Shown here: piece by piece, positions 37,827-50,497 of the stretch
Layout of the letters: every line of letters starts with the position of its first letter
Numbering within the stretch: position 1 is the stretch's first letter
From: Candidatus Thiothrix sulfatifontis
Lineage (GTDB): Bacteria; Pseudomonadota; Gammaproteobacteria; Thiotrichales; Thiotrichaceae
Assembly: GCA_022828425.1 (NCBI GenBank)
Contig: CP094685.1
Location: 3,142,046-3,206,045, forward strand
DNA: 64,000 bases
Reading direction: 5' to 3'
Notes under the pieces: model-generated
The model's database searches: none
What the model saw: only the letters and a program-made list of their open reading frames with translations
What the model was told of the DNA's origin: nothing
Program-made: the position numbers and the translations under genes

Positions 37827-38018
37827 ATGACTGTGGATGATCATTACAATGCACGGGTTGAAGCCTTGGATACCACCAATGGAAAACTGGCTGCAATGAA
37901 AACCGCCCGTTTTTTCACTGAACGTCAACAAAGAGCAGATACGGATGCGTTCAAGCGCATTCTGACGCGCCAAGGTGGGCAAGAGTCGTGTGAGGGAGAT
38001 GAGTTGGTGGTTGGTTGA
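37827..38018 (+). pseudogene. Chimeric antitoxin remnant
   Basis: A 63-codon frame whose first part (DDHYNARVEALDT) resembles the HigA-like N-terminus (DDYNALVEALDT) and whose second part is a near-identical copy of the ribbon-helix-helix antitoxin tail. It lacks the DNA-binding ribbon and the helix-turn-helix, so it cannot work as either. It looks like the scar of a recombination between the two antitoxin genes upstream. A truncated toxin-binding peptide is a remote alternative. Confidence 0.75.
37888..38018 (+). repeat. Duplicated antitoxin tail, copy 2
   Basis: A direct repeat of 36866-36996 with only a few base changes, nearly all towards its 3' end. The small number of differences shows recent duplication or continuing gene conversion. 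Confidence 0.9.
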
Positions 38019-38084
38019 CTGTTCAGTAACAAAAGATCATATCGAGTTATTTTTGATCTAAAATGGTGAATTTTAGCAGGATGA

Positions 38085-38158
38085 TGGAGGCTGAACTCAG
38101 AATCGAACTGAGGTACTCGGATTTGCAATCCGGTGCATTACCACTATGCTATTCAGCC
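38085..38158 (-). tRNA. tRNA-Cys (anticodon GCA)
   Basis: Minus strand: acceptor arms GGCTGAA/TTCAGCC, a short D-arm with GTGGTAATGC, anticodon loop TTGCAAA, T-arm loop GTTCGATTC, discriminator U and encoded CCA (38085-38087). The U73 discriminator and GCA anticodon are tRNA-Cys identity elements. It lies 34 bases after tRNA-Gly and probably shares its promoter. Confidence 0.95.
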
Positions 38159-38192
38159 TGAGTTGTGGATGAACCACGGTGCAGATAGAAAT

Positions 38193-38267
<75 letters not shown>

Positions 38268-38281
38268 TGAACAGGTTGCGA

Positions 38282-38310
38282 ATAATAAAGATCAGCGCTT
38301 ATTCTGTCAA
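38282..38310 (-). promoter_or_regulatory. Strong sigma-70 promoter for tRNA-Gly-Cys
   Basis: On the minus strand a consensus TTGACA (38310-38305) and TATTAT (38287-38282) are separated by exactly 17 bases. The tRNA-Gly 5' end lies 14 bases after the -10 element. Confidence 0.88.
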
Positions 38311-38339
38311 CCTGTTCAGCGATTTTTTTTACAATGACG

Positions 38340-41711
<3,372 letters not shown>

Positions 41712-41715
<4 letters not shown>

Positions 41716-42491
41716 GCGCCTGCCTCCCATGCGGCTTCAAATGCTAGTAAATGTTCCTTGCCGGAATGTTGTAAATGTTTGCGCACTAATTCGCACTCGC
41801 TGTGGTATTTGTCAATGAGGATATGCCCGCGCATCAACTGAAAGCGCAAGTAAACCAACCAGGTATTCAGCACATCGGTTTCGCAATAGTTGCGGATGTC
41901 GGCGAGTTTGCCTTCTTGATACGCATCCCAGACTTTTGCGCCGCTCATGCCCATTTTGCCGGGGAAACCGAACAGGGTGGCAAGTTCGTCCAATGGTGCG
42001 TTGGCGCGTCCGCTGTAAAGCGCCAGCAAATCCATCAGGTCAGTGTGGCGGGTGTGGTAGCGACTGATGTAATTGTTCCACTTGAAGCTGCTATCATCTT
42101 CGCCCATGTCCCAGTAACGCGGAGCGCAGATTTTGTGCTTCATGGCGCGGTAGTGGATGACGGGCAAGTCGAATCCGCTGCCGTTCCACGAGACGATGGT
42201 GGGGGTGTAGCGGTCGATGCCGTCGAAAAAGCGTTGCAGGATTTCTTTTTCGTCGGCAGATTCGTCGCCTAGCGTCCAGACTTTGAAATCGTCGCCTTTG
42301 CCACGAAATGTTACCGAAATCGCGACGATTTTGTGCAGGTGATGTGCCAGAAATTCCGTACCGGTTTTCTGGAAACGCAGGTGGTACATGGCTTTGGCGA
42401 TGCCGTCAGCGTCGAGGTCGCCAAGGTCGTAGAGTTTGCGCCCACCTTCAATGTCGGGGATGGTTTCGATGTCGAAGACTAAAGTGTTCAT
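41712..42491 (-). CDS. Predicted 3'-5' exonuclease, PolB-exo-like
   Basis: A 259-residue DnaQ-fold nuclease similar to the proofreading domain of B-family polymerases but without a polymerase domain. Exo I is MNTLVFDIETIPD, Exo II is IVSWNGSGFDLPVI near residue 105, and Exo III includes IRNYCETDVLNTWLVYL. It is expected to remove nucleotides from 3' ends; the in vivo role is unknown. Overlaps rlmD by four bases. Confidence 0.9.
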
Positions 42492-42505
42492 ATTGATTCT
42501 TTTAA

Positions 42506-43399
42506 TTAAGCAGGAAAAACGCCGGTGGAGATATAGCGATCCCCCCGGTCACAAATAATGGCAACAATGGTGGCATTCTCGACTTCCTTGGATAAGCGCA
42601 ATGCCGCTGCCACTGCCCCGCCCGATGAGACCCCGCAGAAAATCCCTTCCTCAGACGCAAGACGACGCATCGTGTCTTCCGCCTCCGGCTGACTCATGTC
42701 CATTTCGCGGTCAACTTCATCGCGGTGGAAAATTTCCGGCAAATACTCCGGTGTCCAGCGACGAATACCCGGAATCTGATCGGTTTGCGTCGCCGGTTGC
42801 ACGCCCACAATTTGCACACCCGGGTTCTTGGACTTAAGGAAACGCCCTGTCCCCATAATCGTACCCGTCGTGCCCATGCTGCTGACAAAATGCGTCACCT
42901 GCCCATGAGTATCGCGCCAGATTTCCGGGCCAGTGGAATGGAAGTGCGCCAGCGGATTATCTTCATTGGCAAACTGATTCAACAACTTACCTTTACCGTC
43001 ACGATCCATTTGCAGCGCAAGGTCACGCGCCCCCTCCATGCTCGCCTCTTTGCTGACGAGGATCAGTTCCGCGCCGTAGGCTTTCATGGAAGCACGGCGT
43101 TCAGCACTCATGGTTTCGGGCATGATCAAAATCATTTTATAACCTTTGATCGCCGCCGCCATTGCCAGTGCAATCCCGGTATTACCGCTGGTGGCTTCGA
43201 TCAAGGTGTCGCCCGGCTTGATGTCACCGCGCTCTTCTGCTCGCTGAATCATGCCCAGCGCAGGGCGGTCTTTCACCGAACCTGCCGGATTATTGCCTTC
43301 CAGTTTGACCAGAATCGTGTTGGTGGTTTGCCCCGGCAAACGTTGCAGGCGTACTAGCGGGGTGTTGCCGATGAAATCTTCAATGGTGGGGTAATGCAT
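42506..43399 (-). CDS. cysM: Cysteine synthase B (O-acetylserine/thiosulfate sulfhydrylase)
   Basis: A 297-residue PLP enzyme. The PLP lysine is in NNPAGSVKDRPALGM near residue 42, the phosphate loop is EATSGNTGIALAMAAA, and GVSSGGAVAAAL closes the cofactor site. The N-terminus (MHYPTIEDFIGNTPLV) and length favour CysM over CysK. CysM can use thiosulfate to make S-sulfocysteine, useful for a sulfur oxidiser. Start is clear at 43399. Confidence 0.93.
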   Translation of the reverse strand: MHYPTIEDFIGNTPLVRLQRLPGQTTNTILVKLEGNNPAGSVKDRPALGMIQRAEERGDIKPGDTLIEATSGNTGIALAMAAAIKGYKMILIMPETMSAERRASMKAYGAELILVSKEASMEGARDLALQMDRDGKGKLLNQFANEDNPLAHFHSTGPEIWRDTHGQVTHFVSSMGTTGTIMGTGRFLKSKNPGVQIVGVQPATQTDQIPGIRRWTPEYLPEIFHRDEVDREMDMSQPEAEDTMRRLASEEGIFCGVSSGGAVAAALRLSKEVENATIVAIICDRGDRYISTGVFPA

Positions 43400-43543
43400 G
43401 TCCGGCGCTCTTGATTTTGTGTCAAGGTAAAGAGCTTACCAGCCATCCCCCGGATTCGCTACCTACTGGCGGATTTGACTTGACCTTAAGCCGCAATGCG
43501 GTAACGTCACTACCACTCATCATAAAAACAAATCGGAAATCGT

Positions 43544-45388
43544 GTGAATTCTGTATCCGTAGGAAACGTCCCTGTATCAGCCGCCATGCGCATCCAAAGC
43601 GACTACGACCTGAGCCGCCGCTCGATCAATGGCGTGTTCCCCTACATGATTAGTTGGGTTGTGGTGGTGTTGGGGACGGATATTGTGCAGCACAACCCTA
43701 CCCTCGTTTACGGTATAGGTTTGTTAATGCTGATTTTAGGCAGCATACGCTTTGTATTATTGAAACAATTTCCTGTTCACTACAAAGCTCGACCCGATAA
43801 AGCGCGACTGCTGCTGGGCATTAATCTGATCGTTTCCGCCAGTGTCTGGGCGTTATTCACCGCGTGGGGGCTGGTGCATGTCGGGCTGGCGGAACAAGGG
43901 ACAATCATGCTGCTGCCGCTATTAATGCTATGTGTCGGCACGACCACCAGCCTTGCGCCCCACAACCCCTTGTTTATCGCCTACGTCAATATCATGATTT
44001 GGCCGCCAGTCATTGTGCTAGTGAGCATGGGTACTGCCAGCGCGTACACCATCGCCCTGTCGCTACTCTTGTTCAGCATCGTCACGCAAACTTTTGGTAA
44101 GAGCCTGCATCGTGACTATTACCAGCTCCTGTACAAAAATGATTTGCTGGAACAACAGGCCGCTACCTTAGCAACCGCCAAGGAAACTGCCGAAGTCGCC
44201 AACCAAGCCAAAAGCCAGTTTCTGGCGAATATGAGCCATGAATTGCGCACGCCGATGAACGGCATTCTGGGCGCAAGCGAATTGCTGACCCCGTTAGTGA
44301 AAACGGCTGAGCAGCAGCAATACGTTGCCCTGATCCACCGCAGCGGCAAAACGCTGCTGGCCTTGCTGAATGATTTGCTGGATTTTTCCAAGATCGAAGC
44401 GGGCAAAATGGCGTTGGAACAAACCAGTTACCCGCTACGCGAGATGGTGGCGCATTTGCAGCATTTGCTGGAAATCCGCGCCAAGGAAAAGGGGCTGGCG
44501 TTTACCATCAACATCAGTGCTGACATTGCACCTTATTTGCTTGGCGATGAAATCCGCACCCAACAAATCTTGCTCAATTTACTCGGCAATGCCATTAAGT
44601 TTACCGAAACGGGCGCGATCACGCTGACGATCAAACGGACAGCGAATGGCGAACGGCTGCGCTTTGACATTACCGATACTGGCATTGGCATTCCCGCTGA
44701 AAAGCAACGGCTGTTGTTCCACAGTTTCCAGCAGATGGAATCGTCAACCGCCCGCAAATACGGCGGCACGGGGCTAGGGCTGGCGATTTCCAAGCAGTTA
44801 GTCAGCCTAATGCACGGCGAGATTGGAATGCACAGTGAAGAAGGGCAAGGCTCGTGTTTCTGGTTCGAGCTGCCGTATCAGGTAGCCACACCAACGCCAG
44901 ACACGATACCAGCCACCGCAATACCGCCAGATGCACCGCTGAACATTAACTGCCGCATTTTGCTGGCGGAAGACAACCCGATTAATCAAATCATCGCGCA
45001 AGCCATGCTGGAAACGCTGGGTCTAACGCAGGTCGATTTGGTCGAAAACGGTACGCAGGCTATCCAACACCTGATTGATGCCAACTACGATTTAGTGCTG
45101 ATGGATGTGCAAATGCCCGAATGCGACGGTCTGGAAGCCTGCCGCCATATACGCGGGAGCAGCATTCATGCGGGAATGGCTGCGGTACGCAACCCAGCCA
45201 TTCCGGTGATTGCATTGACGGCGAATACGATGTCCGCTGACATTGCCGAATGCTTGAAAGCGGGAATGAACGGGCATTTGGGTAAGCCATTGGATACGCC
45301 GACCTTGGTGGCGGAATTGCACAAGTGGTGTGCGCAAACAGCAACGCCCTTCAATCACCCCGCCGAAACGTCAGAATATGCCCTTTGA
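43544..45388 (+). CDS. Hybrid sensor histidine kinase/response regulator
   Basis: A 614-residue membrane kinase. Residues about 30-190 form five or six transmembrane helices with little loop, so it senses within the membrane or through a partner. A short coiled coil (about 200-225) leads to the HisKA domain with phospho-His in [13 protein letters not shown] near residue 232, the HATPase ([36 protein letters not shown]) and a C-terminal receiver ([10 protein letters not shown], phospho-Asp in [31 protein letters not shown]). Start is GTG 43544 behind GGAAA. The partner regulator is not adjacent. Confidence 0.9.
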   Translation: MNSVSVGNVPVSAAMRIQSDYDLSRRSINGVFPYMISWVVVVLGTDIVQHNPTLVYGIGLLMLILGSIRFVLLKQFPVHYKARPDKARLLLGINLIVSASVWALFTAWGLVHVGLAEQGTIMLLPLLMLCVGTTTSLAPHNPLFIAYVNIMIWPPVIVLVSMGTASAYTIALSLLLFSIVTQTFGKSLHRDYYQLLYKNDLLEQQAATLATAKETAEVANQAKSQFLANMSHELRTPMNGILGASELLTPLVKTAEQQQYVALIHRSGKTLLALLNDLLDFSKIEAGKMALEQTSYPLREMVAHLQHLLEIRAKEKGLAFTINISADIAPYLLGDEIRTQQILLNLLGNAIKFTETGAITLTIKRTANGERLRFDITDTGIGIPAEKQRLLFHSFQQMESSTARKYGGTGLGLAISKQLVSLMHGEIGMHSEEGQGSCFWFELPYQVATPTPDTIPATAIPPDAPLNINCRILLAEDNPINQIIAQAMLETLGLTQVDLVENGTQAIQHLIDANYDLVLMDVQMPECDGLEACRHIRGSSIHAGMAAVRNPAIPVIALTANTMSADIAECLKAGMNGHLGKPLDTPTLVAELHKWCAQTATPFNHPAETSEYAL

Positions 45389-46019
45389 ACGGCTGTTCAA
45401 GGTAATCGGTATGAATCGGCTTACGCTGCGAATGGGAAAAGCCATAGCCCTCCATTTGCAAACCCAGTTTGTTTTTGCGCCCGCGACCGGGGTCGATCAA
45501 AATCACTTCGCACGTCGGTTTCGCACACTTCTCAATAAACCCCGCCAACTGCTTGATGTGTTGATCTTCGTACAAAAGATCGCTACCGATGATCAAATCA
45601 AATTGCCCCAGCGTATTCGTTTCCGCCGCCCAATCCGCCCGTTCAAACGGAATAACCGCGCCGTGGTTAAGCAGGGTATTGCGTTGCAGGAAAAACGCCA
45701 CCTCAGGGTGGTAATCCGTGGCGGTAATATCGGCATGTTGGTGATTGAGCAAGAGGCTGGATAACGCCATACCACAACCAATTTCCAAAATGCGCTTGCC
45801 GTCAGTTTGGTAATCGCACACGTAATGCGCCAGCACCAAACTGGAAGGCCACACCACCCCAAACAGCGACCACTGCGCGGAAAAGATACCCAGATCGTGG
45901 GCTACTTGGTCGGGGTCACTAAACTCTTGCTTGTCACGGAGCGTACAGAGGTGAATATCGGTCTTGCCAAACTCAACCGTTTGGTAGCGCACACGTAACG
46001 GCAGTGGCAATGGCATCAT
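45351..46019 (-). CDS. SAM-dependent methyltransferase, Methyltransf_16-like
   Basis: A 222-residue class I methyltransferase. Motif I is [15 protein letters not shown] near residue 77, followed by [10 protein letters not shown] and [12 protein letters not shown]. The [11 protein letters not shown] element before motif I and the late SDLLYE fit the family that includes lysine methyltransferases; substrate is unknown. Its 3' end overlaps the convergent kinase gene by 38 bases. A second ATG three bases inside could equally be the start. Confidence 0.83.
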   Translation of the reverse strand: MMPLPLPLRVRYQTVEFGKTDIHLCTLRDKQEFSDPDQVAHDLGIFSAQWSLFGVVWPSSLVLAHYVCDYQTDGKRILEIGCGMALSSLLLNHQHADITATDYHPEVAFFLQRNTLLNHGAVIPFERADWAAETNTLGQFDLIIGSDLLYEDQHIKQLAGFIEKCAKPTCEVILIDPGRGRKNKLGLQMEGYGFSHSQRKPIHTDYLEQPFKGHILTFRRGD

Positions 46020-46079
46020 CTATCAACCAACAGCAAGTAAGGCTAACAGGGTATAGGGATTTGGCGTGTGGGGTTGGGT

Positions 46080-46460
46080 TTAATTCGACACGATCACAAA
46101 CGCGAGGGCGTGGGTGCGTTCGTCAGCGACGGAAAGCTGGCATGACGTTACGCCCATTGCTGTGGCGGTCGCCAACGTTACGCCGTGCAATTGCAGCAAC
46201 GGTTTGCCGCGTGGGTCGTGGGTGGTTTCGATTTCTTGCAAGCGCACTTCTTTGCCAATGCCCGTGCCGATGGCTTTGGCGAGGGCTTCTTTGGTGGCGA
46301 AGCGTTTCGCCAGCCATGCGGCGGGGTTGGCTTGGGTGGCGAAACGTTCGAGTTCGTTGGAGTGCAGGATGCGTTCGGGAAAGCGGACGGGGTGGCGTTG
46401 CAAGGTGGCTGCAAGGCGGGCGATTTCCACGATGTCCGTGCCGATGCCGAGAATGGTCAT
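46080..46460 (-). CDS. acpS: Holo-[acyl-carrier-protein] synthase AcpS
   Basis: A 126-residue phosphopantetheinyl transferase: [16 protein letters not shown] holds the metal Asp and [18 protein letters not shown] the second acidic residue. It loads 4'-phosphopantetheine from CoA onto apo-ACP for fatty acid synthesis. Overlaps the pdxJ stop by four bases and is the last gene of the era-recO-pdxJ-acpS series. Confidence 0.97.
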   Translation of the reverse strand: MTILGIGTDIVEIARLAATLQRHPVRFPERILHSNELERFATQANPAAWLAKRFATKEALAKAIGTGIGKEVRLQEIETTHDPRGKPLLQLHGVTLATATAMGVTSCQLSVADERTHALAFVIVSN

Positions 46461-47191
46461 GCACCCGCTCTGGCTGCTTGCATTAACTCCAACATTTCCA
46501 CGGTCGCTTGACGGATACCCACAAACACCGCCCGCGCCACCATCGAATGCCCGATATTGAGTTCACGAATGTTAGCAATTGCCGCAATGACTTGCGTATT
46601 GTGGTAATCCAGCCCATGACCCGCATTGACCTGAATGCCGAGGCTATGCGCAAACTCGGTAGCCTCTTGAATGCGCTGAAGTTCACGCTGCTTGGCTTCG
46701 CCCGTGGCATTCGCATACGTGCCAGTATGCAATTCGATCACGGGCGCACCAATGTCCGGCACGCGGCGAATTTGCTCAATATCCGGCTCGATAAACAGCG
46801 ACACGCGGATATTCGCCGCATTCAAGCGCTGGGTCACGCTGCGCACGCGCTCGAATTGCCCGATAATGTCCAAACCGCCTTCGGTGGTCAGCTCTTCGCG
46901 CTTTTCGGGGACGACGCACGCATCATTCGGCAATACATCGCAGGCAATACCAACCATTTCATCCGTCGCTGCCAGCTCCAGATTCAAGCGACGGGTACAC
47001 ATTTGGCGAATCGCGTACACATCCGCGTCCTGAATATGGCGGCGATCTTCGCGCAAATGGATGGTAATCGCATGTGCGCCTGCGTCTTCCACCAGCCGCA
47101 CCGCTGCCAGTAAATCGGGGTAAGCCGTACCACGTGCTTGGCGCAAGGTGGCGATGTGGTCAATATTGACACCGAGTTCGATCTTATTCAT
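46457..47191 (-). CDS. pdxJ: Pyridoxine 5'-phosphate synthase PdxJ
   Basis: A 244-residue TIM barrel that condenses 1-deoxyxylulose-5-phosphate with 3-amino-2-oxopropyl phosphate. Conserved stretches are [16 protein letters not shown] at the N-terminus, [14 protein letters not shown], and [10 protein letters not shown] near residue 190. Start at ATG 47191 (MNKIELGVN), overlapping the recO stop by eight bases. SerC, encoded at 23678, also serves this pathway. Confidence 0.97.
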   Translation of the reverse strand: MNKIELGVNIDHIATLRQARGTAYPDLLAAVRLVEDAGAHAITIHLREDRRHIQDADVYAIRQMCTRRLNLELAATDEMVGIACDVLPNDACVVPEKREELTTEGGLDIIGQFERVRSVTQRLNAANIRVSLFIEPDIEQIRRVPDIGAPVIELHTGTYANATGEAKQRELQRIQEATEFAHSLGIQVNAGHGLDYHNTQVIAAIANIRELNIGHSMVARAVFVGIRQATVEMLELMQAARAGA

Positions 47192-47870
47192 GGAACAATT
47201 TTCTCGCATTCAAGGTTTTGCCTTTCAGCAACATCTGGATCAGGTAATCAAGGGTATGGCGCAATTCCAGCCGCTGTTCGGGGTGCATCGCTTCGGGTTC
47301 GCGCAACGCAATCAGCAAACTACCGCTAATGGGAACACCTTTGCCCTCCCCCGCATCCACAGATAATCCGTGGTCGGGGCGGAAACGGTAACGCATCGCG
47401 GGTTCAATGTCATGCCCCTCTGCGTCATCGTGCCATAGGTTGAGAACATAGCCTGCCATTGCCAGCACGTCCAGTTCAAACAACGGCAGTGCGAGTACGT
47501 CGGCGGGGTTTTCAAGGCGGAATAGCGTTTGCTGGTATTGCGCGAATAATTCCGGCTGCGGTTGGTATTGCCACAAGGCACGCAACAGCAATTCATTGGC
47601 GTATACGGCGCGAATCAATCCGACCGCTTTGAGCGGGAAACGGCATTTTTCTTCGGCATTGAACAGGGTGAAGACTTCGCCCTTGCCCGTCCAACTGGCT
47701 TCGAGTTGGCGGAAAGGTTCGAGCATTCCTTTGGAACGTGAATTTTTACCTTGCCCGAATTTGGCGACGCAAGTGATTTTGCCAGCATCGCGGCTAAACA
47801 TATCCAGCAATAGGCTGGTATCGCGGTAGGGGTTACGCCGCAGGATGAAGGCTGGCGAAAGCGGAGTCAA
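47184..47870 (-). CDS. recO: DNA repair protein RecO
   Basis: A 228-residue RecO: N-terminal OB fold ([35 protein letters not shown]) and a helical C-terminal domain. It helps RecF/RecR load RecA on SSB-coated DNA. In most gammaproteobacteria it directly follows era; here two extra genes intervene. Its start overlaps the TPR gene's stop by four bases, so it now depends on a transcript that passes through the inserted genes, unless an internal promoter exists. Confidence 0.94.
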   Translation of the reverse strand: MTPLSPAFILRRNPYRDTSLLLDMFSRDAGKITCVAKFGQGKNSRSKGMLEPFRQLEASWTGKGEVFTLFNAEEKCRFPLKAVGLIRAVYANELLLRALWQYQPQPELFAQYQQTLFRLENPADVLALPLFELDVLAMAGYVLNLWHDDAEGHDIEPAMRYRFRPDHGLSVDAGEGKGVPISGSLLIALREPEAMHPEQRLELRHTLDYLIQMLLKGKTLNARKLFHE

Positions 47871-50497
47871 CGAAACAACCTTTTCAACTTATTCCAGTAG
47901 TGTGTCAAGCGGGCAGTCAAGGCTGATGGTGCATTTAACGTTTCATCAGCATTCAGATTAGCGGTCAAGCGAGACTGAAAAAACGGTTTGATTTCGGCGT
48001 AGGCGGGTAAATCAGGTAGCATATTGACTAGACGTTCGCCAATGAGTAACCCCTCGTGATAACAATCGCTGGCTCGATCACGTTGCAAAGCTTGGTCATA
48101 TACCCCCCCCAGATTCGATAACGATACAGCAACGTCACGCAGCGACTCCGGCGTGTCACCCAGCATCGCGCACAAACGGCGGCGAATGCCCAAACTCTCT
48201 TCATACGCCGACTGCGCATCGCCCCAGCGTCCCTGTTGTTGCCCGACCTGACCCACATTATCGAGCGACACCGACAGGTCACGCAGCGACTCCGGCGTGT
48301 CACCCAGCATCGCGCACAAACGGCGGCGAATGCCCAAACTCTCTTCATACGCCGACTGCGCATCGCCCCAGCGTCCCTGTTGTTGCCCGACCTGACCCAC
48401 CATGTTCAACGACACCGACAGGTCACGCAGCGACTCCGGCGTGTCACCCAGCATCGCGCACAAACGGCGGCTTATGCCCAAACTCTCTTCATACGCCGAC
48501 TGCGCATCGCCCCAGCGTCCCTGTTGTTGCCCGACCTGACCCACCATGTTCAACGACACCGACAGGTCACGCAGCGACTCCGGCGTGTCACCCAGCATCG
48601 CGCACAAACGGCGGCTTATGCCCAAACTCTCTTCATACGCCGACTGCGCATCGCCCCAGCGTCCCTGTTGTTGCCCGACCTTACCCACATTATCGAGCGA
48701 CACCGACAGGTCACGCAGCGACTCCGGCGTGTCACCCAGCATCGCGCACAAACGGCGGCTTATGCCCAAACTCTCTTCATACGCCGACTGCGCATCGCCC
48801 CAGCGTCCCTGTTGTTGCCCGACCTGACCCACATTATCGAGCGACACCGACAGGTCACGCAGCGACTCCGGCGTGTCACCCAGCATCGCGCACAAACGGC
48901 GGCGAATGCCCAAACTCTCTTCATACGCCGACTGCGCATCGCCCCAGCGTCCCTGTTGTTGCCCGACCTTACCCACCATGTTCAACGACACCGACAGGTC
49001 ACGCAGCGACTCCGGCGTGTCACCCAGCATCGCGCACAAACGGCGGCGAATGCCCAAACTCTCTTCATACGCCGACTGCGCATCGCCCCAGCGTCCCTGT
49101 TGTTGCCCGACCTGACCCACCATGTTCAACGACACCGACAGGTCACGCAGCGACTCCGGCGTGTCACCCAGCATCGCGCACAAACGGCGGCTTATGCCCA
49201 AACTCTCTTCATACGCCGACTGCGCATCGCCCCAGCGTCCCTGTTGTTGCCCGACCTGACCCACATTATCGAGCGACACCGACAGGTCACGCAGCGACTC
49301 CGGCGTGTCACCCAGCATCGCGCACAAACGGCGGCTTATGCCCAAACTCTCTTCATACGCCGACTGCGCATCGCCCCAGCGTCCCTGTTGTTGCCCGACC
49401 TGACCCACCATGTTCAACGACACCGACAGGTCACGCAGCGACTCCGGCGTGTCACCCAGCATCGCGCACAAACGGCGGCGAATGCCCAAACTCTCTTCAT
49501 ACGCCGACTGCGCATCGCCCCAGCGTCCCTGTTGTTGCCCGACCTGACCCACCATGTTCAACGACACCGACAGGTCACGCAGCGACTCCGGCGTGTCACC
49601 CAGCATCGCGCACAAACGGCGGCTTATGCCCAAACTCTCTTCATACGCCGACTGCGCATCGCCCCAGCGTCCCTGTTGTTGCCCGACCTTACCCACCATG
49701 TTCAACGACACCGACAGGTCACGCAGCGACTCCGGCGTGTCAATTTGGTTGAGCTCCCTTGCCCACTCCCTCATTAACTCAGCAGCTTGCCGAGCATCAG
49801 CAAGCCAGCCATAGCGTTGATACACCGCTAACGCACGGGATGCCACCATCAAATGCTCACGTTGGATTTTCCCGTTTTTACTTAATAAACGCTGCCATTC
49901 ATCAACAACAGGTTGCTGCACTTCAGGAATGGCACAACGCCCCGTATCAGTTAATACATAAGTGGGTATTGATGATTGCCGCACACCGTCTTTCACCGTG
50001 TCGGCTTGCAGCAAACTCTCATCCCAATACTCAGTCGCAATCCGTACCGACCACAAATCGGGAATCAATCTGGCAATTTCCGACTTCAACACGTCTGGCA
50101 ATACAAAAATCATCGGGGCGGGATAGGCATTGCGCCACACATCACGGCGCTCATTCAGACGCAATAACAATTGCTGGTATTGCGTTAATGCATGGGTATC
50201 TTGGGTATGGTGCAACGCAATCCATACCGGCGCGTGCAACACACGCCACTGTTCATCACGGTTCAACAACTTGAGCATGGTGTGCTCCAGCCAATCGGGA
50301 TCATCCGGTTGATAGGTGATTTCTTGCAAGCGTGTGGTTTTGCCGATGAAAAAACGTTCGAGACGATATTTGAAAATATCGGTTAACTGGGTATTAGACG
50401 CAAACAGGAAAAACAGCGCAAAACCGTCATTCCAGTCCAAATGCTGACGCAACTCTTGCCAGAGTTCTTCGCCCTTACTGTTCAGCCTCGCGTTCAT
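47867..50497 (-). CDS. TPR protein with eleven near-identical 48-residue repeats, partner of the upstream ATPase
   Basis: An 876-residue soluble protein. Residues about 1-250 are a unique domain (EELWQELRQHLDWNDGFA, LFFLFASNTQLTDIFKYRLE) ending in a helical segment (YQRYGWLADARQAAELMREW). Residues 252-779 are eleven 48-residue tetratricopeptide repeats, each a version of TPESLRDLSVSL, QQQGRWGDAQSAYEESLGI and RRLCAML, differing only at a few sites (NM or DN; Q or K; S or R). A twelfth repeat (780-827) is diverged, followed by a short basic tail. The TPR array probably binds protein or peptide. It overlaps the ATPase gene by 23 bases. The pair resembles a split STAND/NLR system (inference). Confidence 0.88.
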   Translation of the reverse strand: MNARLNSKGEELWQELRQHLDWNDGFALFFLFASNTQLTDIFKYRLERFFIGKTTRLQEITYQPDDPDWLEHTMLKLLNRDEQWRVLHAPVWIALHHTQDTHALTQYQQLLLRLNERRDVWRNAYPAPMIFVLPDVLKSEIARLIPDLWSVRIATEYWDESLLQADTVKDGVRQSSIPTYVLTDTGRCAIPEVQQPVVDEWQRLLSKNGKIQREHLMVASRALAVYQRYGWLADARQAAELMREWARELNQIDTPESLRDLSVSLNMVGKVGQQQGRWGDAQSAYEESLGISRRLCAMLGDTPESLRDLSVSLNMVGQVGQQQGRWGDAQSAYEESLGIRRRLCAMLGDTPESLRDLSVSLNMVGQVGQQQGRWGDAQSAYEESLGISRRLCAMLGDTPESLRDLSVSLDNVGQVGQQQGRWGDAQSAYEESLGISRRLCAMLGDTPESLRDLSVSLNMVGQVGQQQGRWGDAQSAYEESLGIRRRLCAMLGDTPESLRDLSVSLNMVGKVGQQQGRWGDAQSAYEESLGIRRRLCAMLGDTPESLRDLSVSLDNVGQVGQQQGRWGDAQSAYEESLGISRRLCAMLGDTPESLRDLSVSLDNVGKVGQQQGRWGDAQSAYEESLGISRRLCAMLGDTPESLRDLSVSLNMVGQVGQQQGRWGDAQSAYEESLGISRRLCAMLGDTPESLRDLSVSLNMVGQVGQQQGRWGDAQSAYEESLGIRRRLCAMLGDTPESLRDLSVSLDNVGQVGQQQGRWGDAQSAYEESLGIRRRLCAMLGDTPESLRDVAVSLSNLGGVYDQALQRDRASDCYHEGLLIGERLVNMLPDLPAYAEIKPFFQSRLTANLNADETLNAPSALTARLTHYWNKLKRLFR
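48161..49744 (-). repeat. 144-bp coding VNTR, eleven copies
   Basis: Eleven head-to-tail 144-bp units (48 codons each) with almost no silent variation. Variation is confined to three small sites within the unit, and the combinations are shuffled along the array rather than following a gradient. This points to ongoing unequal crossing over or gene conversion and to variable copy number between strains. A twelfth, strongly diverged unit ends at about 48017. Confidence 0.95.

Noticed and set aside
38268..38329. Inverted repeat TGAACAGGTTG/CAACCTGTTCA followed by eight T on the plus strand
   Set aside because: It looks like a rightward terminator, but the loop is 29 bases and the arms lie within the consensus tRNA-Gly promoter on the other strand. 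It could stop rightward read-through into ligA; I could not decide, so it is not listed as a feature.
48236..49777. A 513-codon open frame on the plus strand across the TPR repeats
   Set aside because: It is the antisense of the 144-bp VNTR. Because the unit is a multiple of three, one stop-free antisense unit makes the whole array open. It has no ribosome site and ends where the repeats end.
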